From: Methylobacterium sp. 2A
Lineage (GTDB): Bacteria > Pseudomonadota > Alphaproteobacteria > Rhizobiales > Beijerinckiaceae
Length of the DNA: 64,000 nt
Assembly (NCBI RefSeq): GCF_009806555.1
Contig: NZ_VUOK01000040.1
Span: 1-64,000, forward strand
Direction of reading: 5' to 3'
The position numbers were made by a program, and so were the translations under genes. Positions 40,004 through 48,339 of the stretch are shown here, piece after piece. The notes beneath the pieces were generated by a model. That model did not search any database. It saw only the letters and a program-made list of their open reading frames with translations, and was not told the origin of the DNA. Numbering within the stretch: position 1 is the first letter of the stretch; each line of letters opens with the position of its first letter.

Positions 40004-41575
40004 TCAGCGCAGCGCCAACGCGGCGTGGTGGGACGAGCCGTGGGCGAAATGCTCCCGGCGGCGCTCGATCGAACTCGGGATCCGAAGCGACTCCCGATAC
40101 TTGGCCACCGTCCGCCGGGCGATGTCGATGCCCTCCCCGCGCAGCTTCTGCACGAGGGCGTCGTCCGAGAGCACATCGTCCGGCGTCTCGCCGTCGACGA
40201 GCTGCTTGATCCGGTGGCGCACGGCCTCCGAGGAATGGGCCGCCGCGCCCGCCGCCCCCGGGATCGCCGCGGTGAAGAAGTACTTCATCTCCAGCGTGCC
40301 GCGGCTGGTGCCGATCGCCTTGTTGGAGGTGACCCGCGAGACGGTCGATTCGTGCATGCCGATCGCCTCCGCCACCGTCTTCAGGTTGAGCGGACGCAGA
40401 TGCGTCACGCCGTACATGAAGAACCCGTCCTGCTGGCGCACGATCTCGGTGGCGACCTTCAGGATCGTGCGGGCGCGCTGCTCCAGGGAGCGGGTCAGCC
40501 AGTTGGCGTTCTGCAGCGCCTCCGACAGGAAGGCCTTGTCGCCCTCGGCGGTCGCGCCGCGCACGACCCGGGCATAGTAGCTCTGGTTCACCAGGACCCG
40601 CGGCAGCGCCTCGCTGTTCAGCTCGACCAGCCAGGACCCGTCCGGCGCCGCGCGCACGAACACGTCGGGGATCAGGGTCTCCACGGCGCTCGACCCGAAG
40701 GCCCGGCCGGGCTTGGGATCGAGCCGGCGGATCTCGCCCAGCATGTCGACGAGATCCTCGTCGTCCACGCCGCAGAGGCGTCGCAAAGCCCCGAAATCGC
40801 GCTTGGCCACGAGGTCGAGGCGCGAGACCAGCGCCTGCATGGCCGGATCGAACCGGTCGCGCTCGCGCAGCTGGATCGCCAGACATTCCGCGAGATCGCG
40901 GGCGGCGATTCCGGGCGGGTCGAAGGTCTGCACGAGGCTCAGGACCCGCGCGACGACGGCCGGCTCGGCGCCGAGGCGCTCGGCCACGCCCTCGATCGAT
41001 TCGCGCAGATAGCCGGCTTCGTCCACCGCATCGATCAGGAAGCCGCCGATCAACCGCTCCTTCGGGTCTCGCGTGGCGAGTTCGAGCTGACCCACGAGGT
41101 GGTCCCGCAGGGAGGTCTCCGCCGTGAGCGTGGCCTCGAAATCGGGCGCCTCGGAATCGAAGCTGCCGCCGGTGCTGCCGTAGGGCGGCGGCGTCAGCGA
41201 GAGCATGTCGCCGCCGCCGACCTCCCGCGCCTGGATCGGCACCTCGTCGGGGAAGACGTTGTCGAGGCGCGTGTCGAAATCGCTCTCGATCTCGCCGCGG
41301 CTCGGGTTAAGCTCCGCCGAAAGCCACGAGTCGGGCTCGGCCGCCTCGAAGCCGTCGGCGCCGCCGTCATCGAGGTAGGCGGGCTCGGCCGTCTCATTGG
41401 TGCCGGACGGTTCGGCCTCGGCTCGTTCGAGGAGGGGGTTTCGCTCCAGTTCGGCCTCGACATAGGCGGCGAGGTCGAGCTGCGAGAGTTGGAGTAGCTT
41501 GATCGCTTGCAGGAGCTGCGGCGTCATCACCAGGGCCTGGCCCTGACGCACTTCCAGCCGTTGCACCAAACTCAT
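40004..41575 (-). CDS. rpoN: RNA polymerase sigma-54 factor
   Basis: Alternative sigma factor for nitrogen and related regulons, 523 residues. Region I starts MSLVQRLEVRQGQALVMTPQLLQAIKLLQLS (Gln/Leu-rich, for enhancer-binding protein interaction); region II is acidic (about 55-130); core-binding and helix-turn-helix regions follow (LKTVAEAIGMHESTVSRVTSNK), and the RpoN box ARRTVAKYRE sits at about 486-495. The C-terminal tail is about 28 residues longer than the box. No lptB or hpf/ptsN genes flank it, unlike many proteobacterial rpoN loci. Confidence 0.97.
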   Translation of the reverse strand: MSLVQRLEVRQGQALVMTPQLLQAIKLLQLSQLDLAAYVEAELERNPLLERAEAEPSGTNETAEPAYLDDGGADGFEAAEPDSWLSAELNPSRGEIESDFDTRLDNVFPDEVPIQAREVGGGDMLSLTPPPYGSTGGSFDSEAPDFEATLTAETSLRDHLVGQLELATRDPKERLIGGFLIDAVDEAGYLRESIEGVAERLGAEPAVVARVLSLVQTFDPPGIAARDLAECLAIQLRERDRFDPAMQALVSRLDLVAKRDFGALRRLCGVDDEDLVDMLGEIRRLDPKPGRAFGSSAVETLIPDVFVRAAPDGSWLVELNSEALPRVLVNQSYYARVVRGATAEGDKAFLSEALQNANWLTRSLEQRARTILKVATEIVRQQDGFFMYGVTHLRPLNLKTVAEAIGMHESTVSRVTSNKAIGTSRGTLEMKYFFTAAIPGAAGAAAHSSEAVRHRIKQLVDGETPDDVLSDDALVQKLRGEGIDIARRTVAKYRESLRIPSSIERRREHFAHGSSHHAALALR

Positions 41576-41981
41576 GCGAGGCCCCGATGCCTTCCTGCGC
41601 GGTTCGCCGGCGGCCGCCGAAGGATTGGCGGCATGAATCTTGCTTGGGTTCGTTTGTCCTCTCTAGACCGATCGGGGCTGCGCGTCAAAGCGTGTGCACA
41701 CCGAAGTCGCGCTGCAATGCGTCGTGGACGGAAACGCGTGGCCGAACAGGCACATCCAGCGTTATCGCGGTCAACCTGAAGGTTTCCCATTAACGAAGCT
41801 TTACGGGGCGCTCGTGGCGTCGATCCCGAAGTTCTGCAGAGGTTATCCCCATCTCGATCGCTCGAAATTTGTCTGATTGCAGACGCTTTTGCCGACGGAC
41901 CCACTATCCGCTCGCATTCGCGAAACGATACGAGCATGGCTCGGCCGGTGCCGCGAATCGCGCAGGTGAGTCGGCGGCAGC
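41576..41981. other. Divergent intergenic region of rpoN and the Crp/Fnr gene
   Basis: About 400 bp with no supported gene. It carries the start regions of rpoN (minus) and the Crp/Fnr-like gene (plus). I found no clear FNR half-site dyad (TTGAT-N4-ATCAA) in it. Confidence 0.45.
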
Positions 41982-42722
41982 GTGTCTCGTTCTGCGTACG
42001 TCTTGATGGACCGACAGAACTTTCTTCTGGCGATGCTGTCCGGTCCGGACCTCGCGCTGCTCGAACCACATCTTGAAGCCGTCGAGCTTCCCGTCGGCTT
42101 GGTGCTGGCCGAGCCTGCAACCACCATCTCTCATGCGGTCTTCATCGACGTCGGTCTGTGCTCCGTGGTTTCGAGCCTTGCGGAGGCCGGGCGTATCGAA
42201 GTCGGTCTGTTCGGTCGCGACGGGATGGCGATCCCGGCTCTGGTGCTGGGCTCCGACACGACACCATTTCAGATGTTCATGCAGGTCGGCGGTCGCGGCC
42301 GGCAAATCCCGGTGCCGGCCCTGCGCGCGGCGGTCGCCGCAAGTCCCAGCTTGCGGGATCTGCTGCTGCGCTATGCCCAGACCTTCCTCGTCCAGGTCGC
42401 TCAGACCGCCATCGCCAATGCCGGAGCGACGGCCGAGGAGCGGCTCGCGCGCTGGCTCCTCATGTACCACGACCGACAGGACGGCGATGATCTCTCGGTG
42501 ACCCACGAGTTCCTGGCGATCATGCTCGGCGTGCGCCGGCCGACGGTCACGGTGGCGATCCACACCCTGGAGGGCGTGGGCCTGATCCGGGCGCGCCGCG
42601 GACGGATTCGCGTCCTGAGCCGCGCGCGTCTCGAAGAGGTCGCGGGCCGGAGCTACGGCCCCGCTGAGGCGGAATATGAGCGCCTGATCGGGCCGCTGCG
42701 CGGTTCTCAGTCTGCGGTGTGA
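41982..42722 (+). CDS. Crp/Fnr family transcriptional regulator
   Basis: 246-residue regulator with an N-terminal cyclic-nucleotide-binding-like barrel (about 25-140) and a C-terminal helix-turn-helix (about 165-215; VTHEFLAIMLGVRRPTVTVAIHTLE, then GLIRARRGRIRVL). There is no four-Cys cluster for an FeS centre and the cyclic-nucleotide ligand residues are not obvious. Two starts are possible, GTG 41982 and ATG 42006, both without a strong ribosome site; the second gives MDRQNFLLAML, the usual family opening. Divergent from rpoN; targets unknown. Confidence 0.9.
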   Translation: MSRSAYVLMDRQNFLLAMLSGPDLALLEPHLEAVELPVGLVLAEPATTISHAVFIDVGLCSVVSSLAEAGRIEVGLFGRDGMAIPALVLGSDTTPFQMFMQVGGRGRQIPVPALRAAVAASPSLRDLLLRYAQTFLVQVAQTAIANAGATAEERLARWLLMYHDRQDGDDLSVTHEFLAIMLGVRRPTVTVAIHTLEGVGLIRARRGRIRVLSRARLEEVAGRSYGPAEAEYERLIGPLRGSQSAV

Positions 42723-42767
42723 CGCGCCCTCGCGCGCCGAACGGCTATCCCCTCGGCGGAGAGCGCC

Positions 42768-43001
42768 TCACAGGATGCTGGCGTACGGCACCTCGGCGAC
42801 CAGCGCGCCCGCCTCATCGGTGATGACGAACGTGTTGGCCCGCCACCGGCGCGGGGGCCCGTAGATGTGCGGAAGACGCCGCATGTCGTGCAGGATCGCG
42901 TGCGCGAGCGTCTTCGCGGCGGCCCGATCCGGCAGGTCATCGCCTTCCTCGTCGCGGATCAGCGTGCCGCGCTGGCGGACGTTCAGGAAAAAGCGGGGCA
43001 G
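42768..43001 (-). CDS. DUF6894-type small protein with apparent CTG start
   Basis: 77-residue frame that is invisible if only ATG, GTG and TTG are allowed. The translation (L)PRFFLNVRQRG-LIRDEEGDDLPD-AAAKTLAHAIL matches the small DUF6894 family, whose members begin MP-R-Y/F-F-F and carry D-x-x-G at about 20. The codon where ATG is expected is CTG at 43001, preceded by GGAGG with 6 nt spacing. So either a CTG start is used or the gene has lost its start. The C-terminus (RANTFVITDEAGALVAEVPYASIL) is the usual strand-rich end. Function of the family is unknown. Confidence 0.72.
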   Translation of the reverse strand: MPRFFLNVRQRGTLIRDEEGDDLPDRAAAKTLAHAILHDMRRLPHIYGPPRRWRANTFVITDEAGALVAEVPYASIL

Positions 43002-43395
43002 ATCGCACCTCCGCGCTCATGGCCGCATACGGGTCGACCGGGAATCCCTGGGCACGTCCGCGCCGAGCCTGCGTCATCCATCACGGCTGTCCGTCCCGCA
43101 TCGGGAACGGGTTCAGATGTATCCACCGCATGGGAGCAGGACGGCCTGAGTGTCATCAGCCTAGAAGAGGGGCGTCTCATCACCCATCGTACTTTCGGGT
43201 AGATCCTCTCCCGCCGGACTGCCGACGCCACGAAGTGTATGGATTCGGACATTTCCTTGACGCTTCTCCGTCCGCCGTGGTGAAGTTTGGCCTCGGCCGC
43301 GCGGGGCTCGTTGTGAGGCGGATCGCCCCGGCCCCGCGGGGCTGACGGTCAACGGCCTGGGTCCGGACCCAGGTTCGCACACGAGGCTGAGGGCC
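43002..43395. other. Intergenic region between DUF6894 genes
   Basis: No supported gene in about 390 bp; short frames here have no recognisable features. The 3' part includes the palindrome at 43356-43373. Confidence 0.4.
43356..43373. promoter_or_regulatory. Perfect 18-bp palindrome upstream of a DUF6894-like gene
   Basis: CCTGGGTCCGGACCCAGG has no mismatch and no spacer. It lies 22 nt before the GTG at 43396, in position for an operator at or just past the promoter, or for a leader hairpin. Confidence 0.5.
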
Positions 43396-43704
43396 GTGCG
43401 CTACTACACCGACTTCATCGACGGTCGAGGGCTCTGCTTCGACGAGGACGGGCTGAGCTTCGCGGACCCTCGGGAGGCCTGCCACTCGGCCGCCGAAGCC
43501 TTGGTCGAAGCCGTGCACGACCTGTTGCGGGACAGGTCCAACCGGCTACAGCCGGGCGAACCCGTCGCGTTCAGCCTGGAGGCGCTCGTCCGGGATGAGA
43601 CCGGGAGCGTCGTGTTCCGCGGTCGCCTCGCCCTCGATCTGGAATGGCCGCCGTCGCCGCGCCTGCCGGCCGCTCACCAGCCGCAATTGGGAACCGGCGG
43701 CTGA
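43396..43704 (+). CDS. Small DUF6894-like protein
   Basis: 102-residue protein with the DUF6894-type opening (MRYYTDFIDGRGLCFDEDGLSFADPREAC) and a strand-rich centre (VAFSLEALVRDETGSVVFRGRLALDLEW). The 20-residue tail is Pro-rich and may be non-native. GTG start at 43396 with GAGGG just upstream. It overlaps the convergent small secreted protein gene by 31 nt at the 3' ends, so one of the two tails could be longer than the functional protein. Family function unknown. Confidence 0.65.
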   Translation: MRYYTDFIDGRGLCFDEDGLSFADPREACHSAAEALVEAVHDLLRDRSNRLQPGEPVAFSLEALVRDETGSVVFRGRLALDLEWPPSPRLPAAHQPQLGTGG

Positions 43705-44036
43705 GCCTTCGCGAGGGCCGACGTCTCGATCTGCACCAGGGCGCCCCAGGCGTATTTCTGCGCATAGGGCGTGACGTTGGTGAACAGGCAGCCGAGCTGG
43801 AAATGCGTCGCGCCCATCTCGCCGGAGAAGGCCATGCAATCCGTATACGTCCACGTCTTGGGGACCGGGGTCATCGAGCGCCAGCGCGGCATCGCCACCG
43901 GCGAGCAGACCTTCACGGCGCCGGTCGCCTCATCGGCGTTGAGGGCGTCCCCGGGCGCCTGAGCGGCCGCGCGCCCCATAGCCAGGGCGAGCGGGAGCAG
44001 CGCAGCGCAGGCGCGGAAACGGCCGTATCGCATCAT
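43674..44036 (-). CDS. Small secreted protein with four cysteines
   Basis: 120-residue hypothetical protein. The signal peptide (MMRYGRFRACAALLPLALAMGRAAA, cleavage near AAA-QAP) is followed by a mature part of about 94 residues with four Cys (KVCSP, YTDCMAF, LGCLFTN and the C-terminal NCGW) that could pair in the periplasm. The mature region (WTYTDCMAFSGEMGATHFQLGCLFTN) looks like a folded domain resembling CpaD-type or pilus-assembly small proteins (weak impression only). Starts Met1 or Met2. It is 4 nt after the stop of the small membrane protein upstream. Confidence 0.68.
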   Translation of the reverse strand: MMRYGRFRACAALLPLALAMGRAAAQAPGDALNADEATGAVKVCSPVAMPRWRSMTPVPKTWTYTDCMAFSGEMGATHFQLGCLFTNVTPYAQKYAWGALVQIETSALAKAQPPVPNCGW

Positions 44037-44040
44037 CGGG

Positions 44041-44271
44041 TCAGTGCATCGTCCGCCAGAGGGTCGCGAGGATCGCGAAGCCGACGAGGTTATAGAGGAT
44101 CGCCCAGAGCCAGACACCCAGCACGGCGCGGCTCGGCTCGCGCGGCCTCTGGGGGCCGAGGCGCAGACGGTGCCGATCCTCCGGCGTCGGCCAGATCGCG
44201 CTCTTGGGCGCGTGAAGCAGGCGCGTCAGCGTCTCGGGCAGGTTCGGGCCGGGCGGTCGTTCGCCGTTCAT
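44041..44271 (-). CDS. Small C-terminally anchored membrane protein
   Basis: 76 residues: a polar, Pro/Arg-rich cytoplasmic part and one membrane helix at the C-terminus (about 51-71, VLGVWLWAILYNLVGFAILATLW). ATG 44271 has GAGG 5 nt upstream; an earlier ATG at 44313 would add 14 His/Gly-rich residues. It ends 4 nt before the next gene start, so the pair is a probable operon. No family recognised. Confidence 0.6.
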   Translation of the reverse strand: MNGERPPGPNLPETLTRLLHAPKSAIWPTPEDRHRLRLGPQRPREPSRAVLGVWLWAILYNLVGFAILATLWRTMH

Positions 44272-44370
44272 GACGGCCTCGGATGCGACGGGCGGGCCAT
44301 GTCCGTGGCCCATGCAGGGCTTCTACGGGGCGCGGCCCTGTCCGGCAATGCAGCCCGAGCCGCCGGTCGG

Positions 44371-45957
44371 TTAGAGGACCGTGCCCGGCGCCTCCGGATC
44401 ATAGCGGTAGGCCCAGGTCTCGGAGAGCAGCCTGTCGCCCGCCTTCAGCTGCAACCGCATCTCGACCGGCTCCGGACCCTCGGCATAGATTTTGAAAAAA
44501 ACCCGCCAGGGGATCGGCTTGCCGTAGGGCGCCCAGGTGGCGCCGACTTCCTCGGCGCTGCCGCGCGCGAGCGTCAGCGCGACCGTCGCCTTCTCGGGAT
44601 CGAGGCCCGCGAGGGCCGCGCCCTCGAATTCCAGCACGAATTGCCGCACGAGGTTGGCCCGGCCCGGGCGGCGATCCGCCTCGGCGAGCCAGGAGGCCTT
44701 GGTCGCCCGGGTGGCGACGCAGCGTGCGAGATCGGTCGCGACCGGCTCCTGCACGGTCCAGCGCAGGCGGTAGGCGAAGCTGCGCGCCTCGCCGGCCTTC
44801 GGCGGATCGGCCGGCACCCATAGCGCGCCGATATTGTCGTCGGTCTCCTGATGGGTCGGGATCTCGATGAGCTGGACGCTGCCCGGCCCCCAATCCCCCT
44901 GCGGCTCGACCCAGATGTCCGGCCGGTTCTCCTCGAACCCGTCGTCGATGTAATGGTCGAAGGCGCGGTCGCGCTGGAGCAGGCCGAAACCCTTCGGCGC
45001 GTGATCCGCGAAGGCGCTGACGCTGAGCTTCGGCGGGTTGTTGAGCGGGCGCCAGATCAGCTCGCCGGCCCCGGTCTGCATCAGCAGCCCGTCGGAATCG
45101 TGGACCTCGGGCCGCCAGTCGCTGGCGACGAACCGGCTCATCCCCTCCGAGTACCAGAGCATCGAGGTGAGCGGCGCCACGCCGAAGCGTTCGACGCTCT
45201 TGCGCATGTAGAGCGTGCAGGCGACGTCGATCACGACATGCGGCGCCTTGCGGGCGACGAACCGGTAGGCGCCGGTCAGGCTCGGCCCCTCCAGCAGGGC
45301 CAGCACCGTGACCGCGCCGTCGGAGGCCGGGCTGACGTAGAAGCGCGTGAAGACCGGAAACTCTTCCGTCTTGCCGGGACTCGGCGCCGTGTCGATGGCG
45401 ATGCCCCGGGCCGAGGCGCCGTATTGCTCGCCGTCGCCCGCGGCGCGGAAATAGGAGGCCCCCAGGAAGGCCAGCCAGTCGCCGTCGTCGCCCGGCTGGC
45501 CGGCCGGGAATTTCTGATAGCGGAAGCCCGCGAAGCCGGCGCCGTCGGGTACGTCCTTGGCGGGGTTGCCGGGCGGGTAGGTGAACAGGTCGTGGCTGTA
45601 GAGCACCGGGCGGGCCTGTCCGCCTTCGAGTGCGTAGACCTGCACCGGGTGCCGGAAGAAGTTGCCGAGGTGGAAGAAGGTCACCGGATACGGGCTGTCG
45701 GCGTAGAGGGCGCGGGCAGGCGGATAGCGGATCTCCTGAAGCGGCCCGTAGGTCAGGGCGTCGAGCGCCTTCGAGGCGGGTGCCTCCGGCGGCGGGGCGT
45801 AGGGCCGGTCGCGCAGGCTCCGGGCGAGGTCCTTCAGCCTGTCGAGATCCATCGGCTCGGGCGGCCCCAGGCGCGGCCCGGCGGCGGCGAGCGCGGCCTT
45901 CGAGAATGGCGCGAGGGCGAGGAGCCCGAGGGCGGTCAGGACGCGACGCGTGATCAA
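44371..45957 (-). CDS. opgG: Glucan biosynthesis protein OpgG/MdoG-like
   Basis: Periplasmic protein for osmoregulated periplasmic glucan (OPG) synthesis, which branches the beta-glucan backbone made by OpgH. 528 residues, the family length. A signal sequence (MITRRVLTALGLLALAPFSKAALAA) is followed by two beta-sandwich domains; conserved blocks include YPVTFFHLGNFFRHPV, FLGASYFRA, GVAPLTSMLWYSEG and IWRPLNNP. The start is TTG at 45957 with GAGG 7 nt upstream. No opgH is adjacent. Assignment to OpgG rather than OpgD is by overall look, not certain. Confidence 0.9.
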   Translation of the reverse strand: MITRRVLTALGLLALAPFSKAALAAAGPRLGPPEPMDLDRLKDLARSLRDRPYAPPPEAPASKALDALTYGPLQEIRYPPARALYADSPYPVTFFHLGNFFRHPVQVYALEGGQARPVLYSHDLFTYPPGNPAKDVPDGAGFAGFRYQKFPAGQPGDDGDWLAFLGASYFRAAGDGEQYGASARGIAIDTAPSPGKTEEFPVFTRFYVSPASDGAVTVLALLEGPSLTGAYRFVARKAPHVVIDVACTLYMRKSVERFGVAPLTSMLWYSEGMSRFVASDWRPEVHDSDGLLMQTGAGELIWRPLNNPPKLSVSAFADHAPKGFGLLQRDRAFDHYIDDGFEENRPDIWVEPQGDWGPGSVQLIEIPTHQETDDNIGALWVPADPPKAGEARSFAYRLRWTVQEPVATDLARCVATRATKASWLAEADRRPGRANLVRQFVLEFEGAALAGLDPEKATVALTLARGSAEEVGATWAPYGKPIPWRVFFKIYAEGPEPVEMRLQLKAGDRLLSETWAYRYDPEAPGTVL

Positions 45958-46045
45958 GCGGGAGCCTCGGCGATTCGACCGGCTTTCGCGGCCGGAGCCG
46001 CCGTCTAGCCAGGGCGGCGCGAAGGCGCAATTTCCCGGCCGCGAC

Positions 46046-46711
46046 TCAGCTCCGCGGCCCGCAGGTGCCGGTGGCCCCGTCCGTCGACCAGAGGTCGGCC
46101 CCGCCCCCGGGGGCGCATTGGCCGGGCAGCGCCAGGGTGATCAGCTTGGACAGCGCCCGGTCCTCGTCCTCGCCGTAGCCGATCTCGCCGACCATGCGGC
46201 CGGTCTTGTCGAACAGCGCGACGGTCGCCGAATGCTCCATCGTGTAGTCGCCGTTCTTCGTCGGCACGCGCCGGTAGGCGACATGGTAGGTATCGGCCAT
46301 GCGGGCGACCTGATCCGGCGTGCCGACGAAGCCCCGGATGCGGGAATCGAAGGCGGTGAGATAGTCGCGCAGCGATTCGGGGGTGTCCCGCTCCGGGTCG
46401 AGGGTGACGAAGACCACGTTGAGCCGGTCCGCGTCCTTGCCCATCCGGGCGAGCGCTGCCGACAGGGTCGCGAGCGTCGTCGGGCAGACCTCCGGACAAT
46501 GGGTGAAGCCGAAGAACAGGGCGGTCGGCTTGCCGAGGAGATCGGCCTGACCGACCGGATGCCCGTCGAGATCCGCCATCGCGAAGGGGCCGCCGACCCT
46601 GCGCGGATGGCTGAACTGCGAGCCCTGCTGCAGGACGATCGCGCCGGTTCCAACGGCGACGGCGCCGAACAGGGCTGCGGAGGCGATGAGGGCGGTCGGG
46701 CTCGGTGCCAT
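46046..46711 (-). CDS. SCO1/SenC family copper chaperone
   Basis: Membrane-anchored thioredoxin-like copper protein for assembly of cytochrome oxidase CuA or related copper/redox roles; the Cu ligands are the CxxxC in FTHCPEVCPTT and a His (DYTMEHSA). 221 residues. One N-terminal membrane helix or signal anchor (about 6-28). ATG 46711. It lies 88 nt upstream of the glucan gene on the same strand and diverges from the MBL-fold hydrolase gene. No oxidase genes are adjacent. Confidence 0.94.
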   Translation of the reverse strand: MAPSPTALIASAALFGAVAVGTGAIVLQQGSQFSHPRRVGGPFAMADLDGHPVGQADLLGKPTALFFGFTHCPEVCPTTLATLSAALARMGKDADRLNVVFVTLDPERDTPESLRDYLTAFDSRIRGFVGTPDQVARMADTYHVAYRRVPTKNGDYTMEHSATVALFDKTGRMVGEIGYGEDEDRALSKLITLALPGQCAPGGGADLWSTDGATGTCGPRS

Positions 46712-46921
46712 GCTGTGACCTGCGACGGCGCGTCGATGGCCACCATATGGGGTTTCGGGCGACCGGCGCGATGCCGTGCGGGGTTGCAACCGGGGAATGC
46801 GCCGGGAAACTCGCGGGGAACACGCGGAGAGCCGGCCGGTTGGCCGGTCGAGAGCCGGTGCCGCAGCCTTGCCGGCTCCAGCCCGCTGCCCTCCCCTCGC
46901 CCATTCCATGCAGGAGCCGCC

Positions 46922-47824
46922 ATGGCCCAGCAGATTCCGATCGACCCGAAGGCCCGGGCCGACGATCCGCGGCGCGACGCCGAGCGGGACGATGCCACGC
47001 ACGAAATCACCGCCGACCTCGCCTATCGCCGTCTCGTCCTCGTCAACGTGGTGTTCGTCGGCGAGCCCGGGGCCGGGGATCGCGGCTGGGTCCTGGTCGA
47101 TGCGGGCGTGATGGGCGGCAAGCGCGCCATCACGGCCGCCGCCGAGGCGCGCTTCGGTGCCGGCGCGCGGCCTTCCGCGATCGTCCTGACCCACGGCCAT
47201 TTCGATCATGTCGGCGTGCTGGAGGATCTCGCGTCGGAGTGGGATGTCCCGGTCTACGCGCACGCGCTGGAACGGCCCTATCTCGATGGCAGTGCGGCCT
47301 ATCCGACGCCCGATCCGAGTGTCGGCGGCGGGCTGCTCGGCCGGATATCGCCGCTCTACCCGACCAAGCCGGTGGACGTGTCCGGACGCCTGCTGGATCT
47401 GCCGCAGGACGGCTCGGTCCCGCCCCTGCCCGGCTGGCGCTGGATCCATACGCCGGGCCACGCGCCCGGTCATGTCTCGTTGTGGCGCGAGGCGGACCGC
47501 TCGCTGATCGTCGGCGACGCCTTCGTCACGGTGGCGCAGGAATCGGCCTACGCGGTGGCGGTCCAGGAGCCGGAACTGCACGGCCCGCCCATGTACCTGA
47601 CGATCGACTGGGACGCGGCCCGCACCTCCGTGCGGGAACTGGCCGCCCTCGAACCCGAGCGGGTGATCACCGGCCACGGCCGCCCGCTCCAGGGTCCCGA
47701 GATGCGCCGCGCGCTCCAGGCCCTGGCGGCGGATTTCGACCGGGTCGCGGTGCCGGAGCACGGGCGCTTCGTGGAGCAGCCGCTCCGCGCCGAGGACGGC
47801 TCGGCCTATCGCGCGCCGCGCTGA
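46922..47824 (+). CDS. MBL-fold metallo-hydrolase
   Basis: Metallo-beta-lactamase-fold hydrolase, 300 residues. The metal-binding motif THGHFDHVG gives His91, His93, Asp95 and His96; the remaining ligands are in HTPGHAPGH, IVGDAF and ITGHGRPL. No signal peptide, so it is probably cytoplasmic. It is the general MBL type (glyoxalase II-like or lactonase-like), not a characterised subfamily. ATG 46922; it converges with the ArsR gene with 9 nt between stops. Confidence 0.93.
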   Translation: MAQQIPIDPKARADDPRRDAERDDATHEITADLAYRRLVLVNVVFVGEPGAGDRGWVLVDAGVMGGKRAITAAAEARFGAGARPSAIVLTHGHFDHVGVLEDLASEWDVPVYAHALERPYLDGSAAYPTPDPSVGGGLLGRISPLYPTKPVDVSGRLLDLPQDGSVPPLPGWRWIHTPGHAPGHVSLWREADRSLIVGDAFVTVAQESAYAVAVQEPELHGPPMYLTIDWDAARTSVRELAALEPERVITGHGRPLQGPEMRRALQALAADFDRVAVPEHGRFVEQPLRAEDGSAYRAPR

Positions 47825-47833
47825 GAGGGGGCC

Positions 47834-48232
47834 TCACGGTTCGGATCCGCCCGGACCCGTTGCGGCGCCTTCGGTGGCCCGGAGCGGGGACGGCGGGACC
47901 TCTCCGCTCAGGCAACGCGCATAGGCGTTCATGATCGCGGTCAGAAGGCCCGGAAAACGCGCCTCCACCTCGGCGATCCGCGAGTGGTTGCGCATCTCGA
48001 TACCGTGGCGTTCGCACCGGATCAGGCCGGCCTCGCGCAGCACCTTGAAGTGGCTGGACAGCGACGATTTCGGGATGACCCTGTCGCCCAGCGCCGCGAC
48101 GGCCGAGCAGGCCTCGACGCAGCCTTCCCGCGTGATGCGCGCGAAGATCGCCGCGCGCGACGGGTCCGACAGCGCGTGCAGGATCGATGCCGGCTGGATG
48201 TCCTCGATCGCAGGATGAAACAGGGGCCTCAT
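47834..48232 (-). CDS. ArsR family transcriptional regulator
   Basis: 132-residue winged-helix repressor, divergent from the SDR gene it probably controls. Helix-turn-helix at about 53-72 (IPKSSLSSHFKVLREAGLIR). Cys38 and Cys42 (REGCVEAC) could be a redox or metal sensor pair, but they do not form the classical ELCVCDL motif. The C-terminal 20 residues are Pro/Gly-rich. A perfect dyad between the two genes (48262-48292) is the likely operator. Confidence 0.92.
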   Translation of the reverse strand: MRPLFHPAIEDIQPASILHALSDPSRAAIFARITREGCVEACSAVAALGDRVIPKSSLSSHFKVLREAGLIRCERHGIEMRNHSRIAEVEARFPGLLTAIMNAYARCLSGEVPPSPLRATEGAATGPGGSEP

Positions 48233-48261
48233 GTTTCCTCCATACGGCGCTTGACGCCAAG

Positions 48262-48292
48262 TCCCATAGTTCCGAAATCATGAACTATGGGA
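48262..48292. promoter_or_regulatory. ArsR operator (perfect inverted repeat)
   Basis: TCCCATAGTTC (48262-48272) and GAACTATGGGA (48282-48292) are exact complements separated by 9 nt. The dyad lies midway between the divergent ArsR and SDR starts, with TTGACG at 48251-48256 nearby as a possible -35 for the SDR gene. An ArsR dimer would be expected to bind here and control both directions. Confidence 0.75.
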
Positions 48293-48339
48293 TCGCGGCC
48301 CGCACGAGGGGCCGGCCCGTGGAGAGAAGGTCGGCACAC

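Noticed and set aside
41841..41850. TTATCCCC, near a DnaA-box consensus
   Set aside because: A single imperfect match without neighbouring boxes or replication genes is not evidence for an origin.
42707..42940. 77-residue minus-strand frame at the Crp/Fnr gene end
   Set aside because: It overlaps the better supported CTG-start DUF6894 gene in a different frame and is Arg/Ser-rich with no family match.
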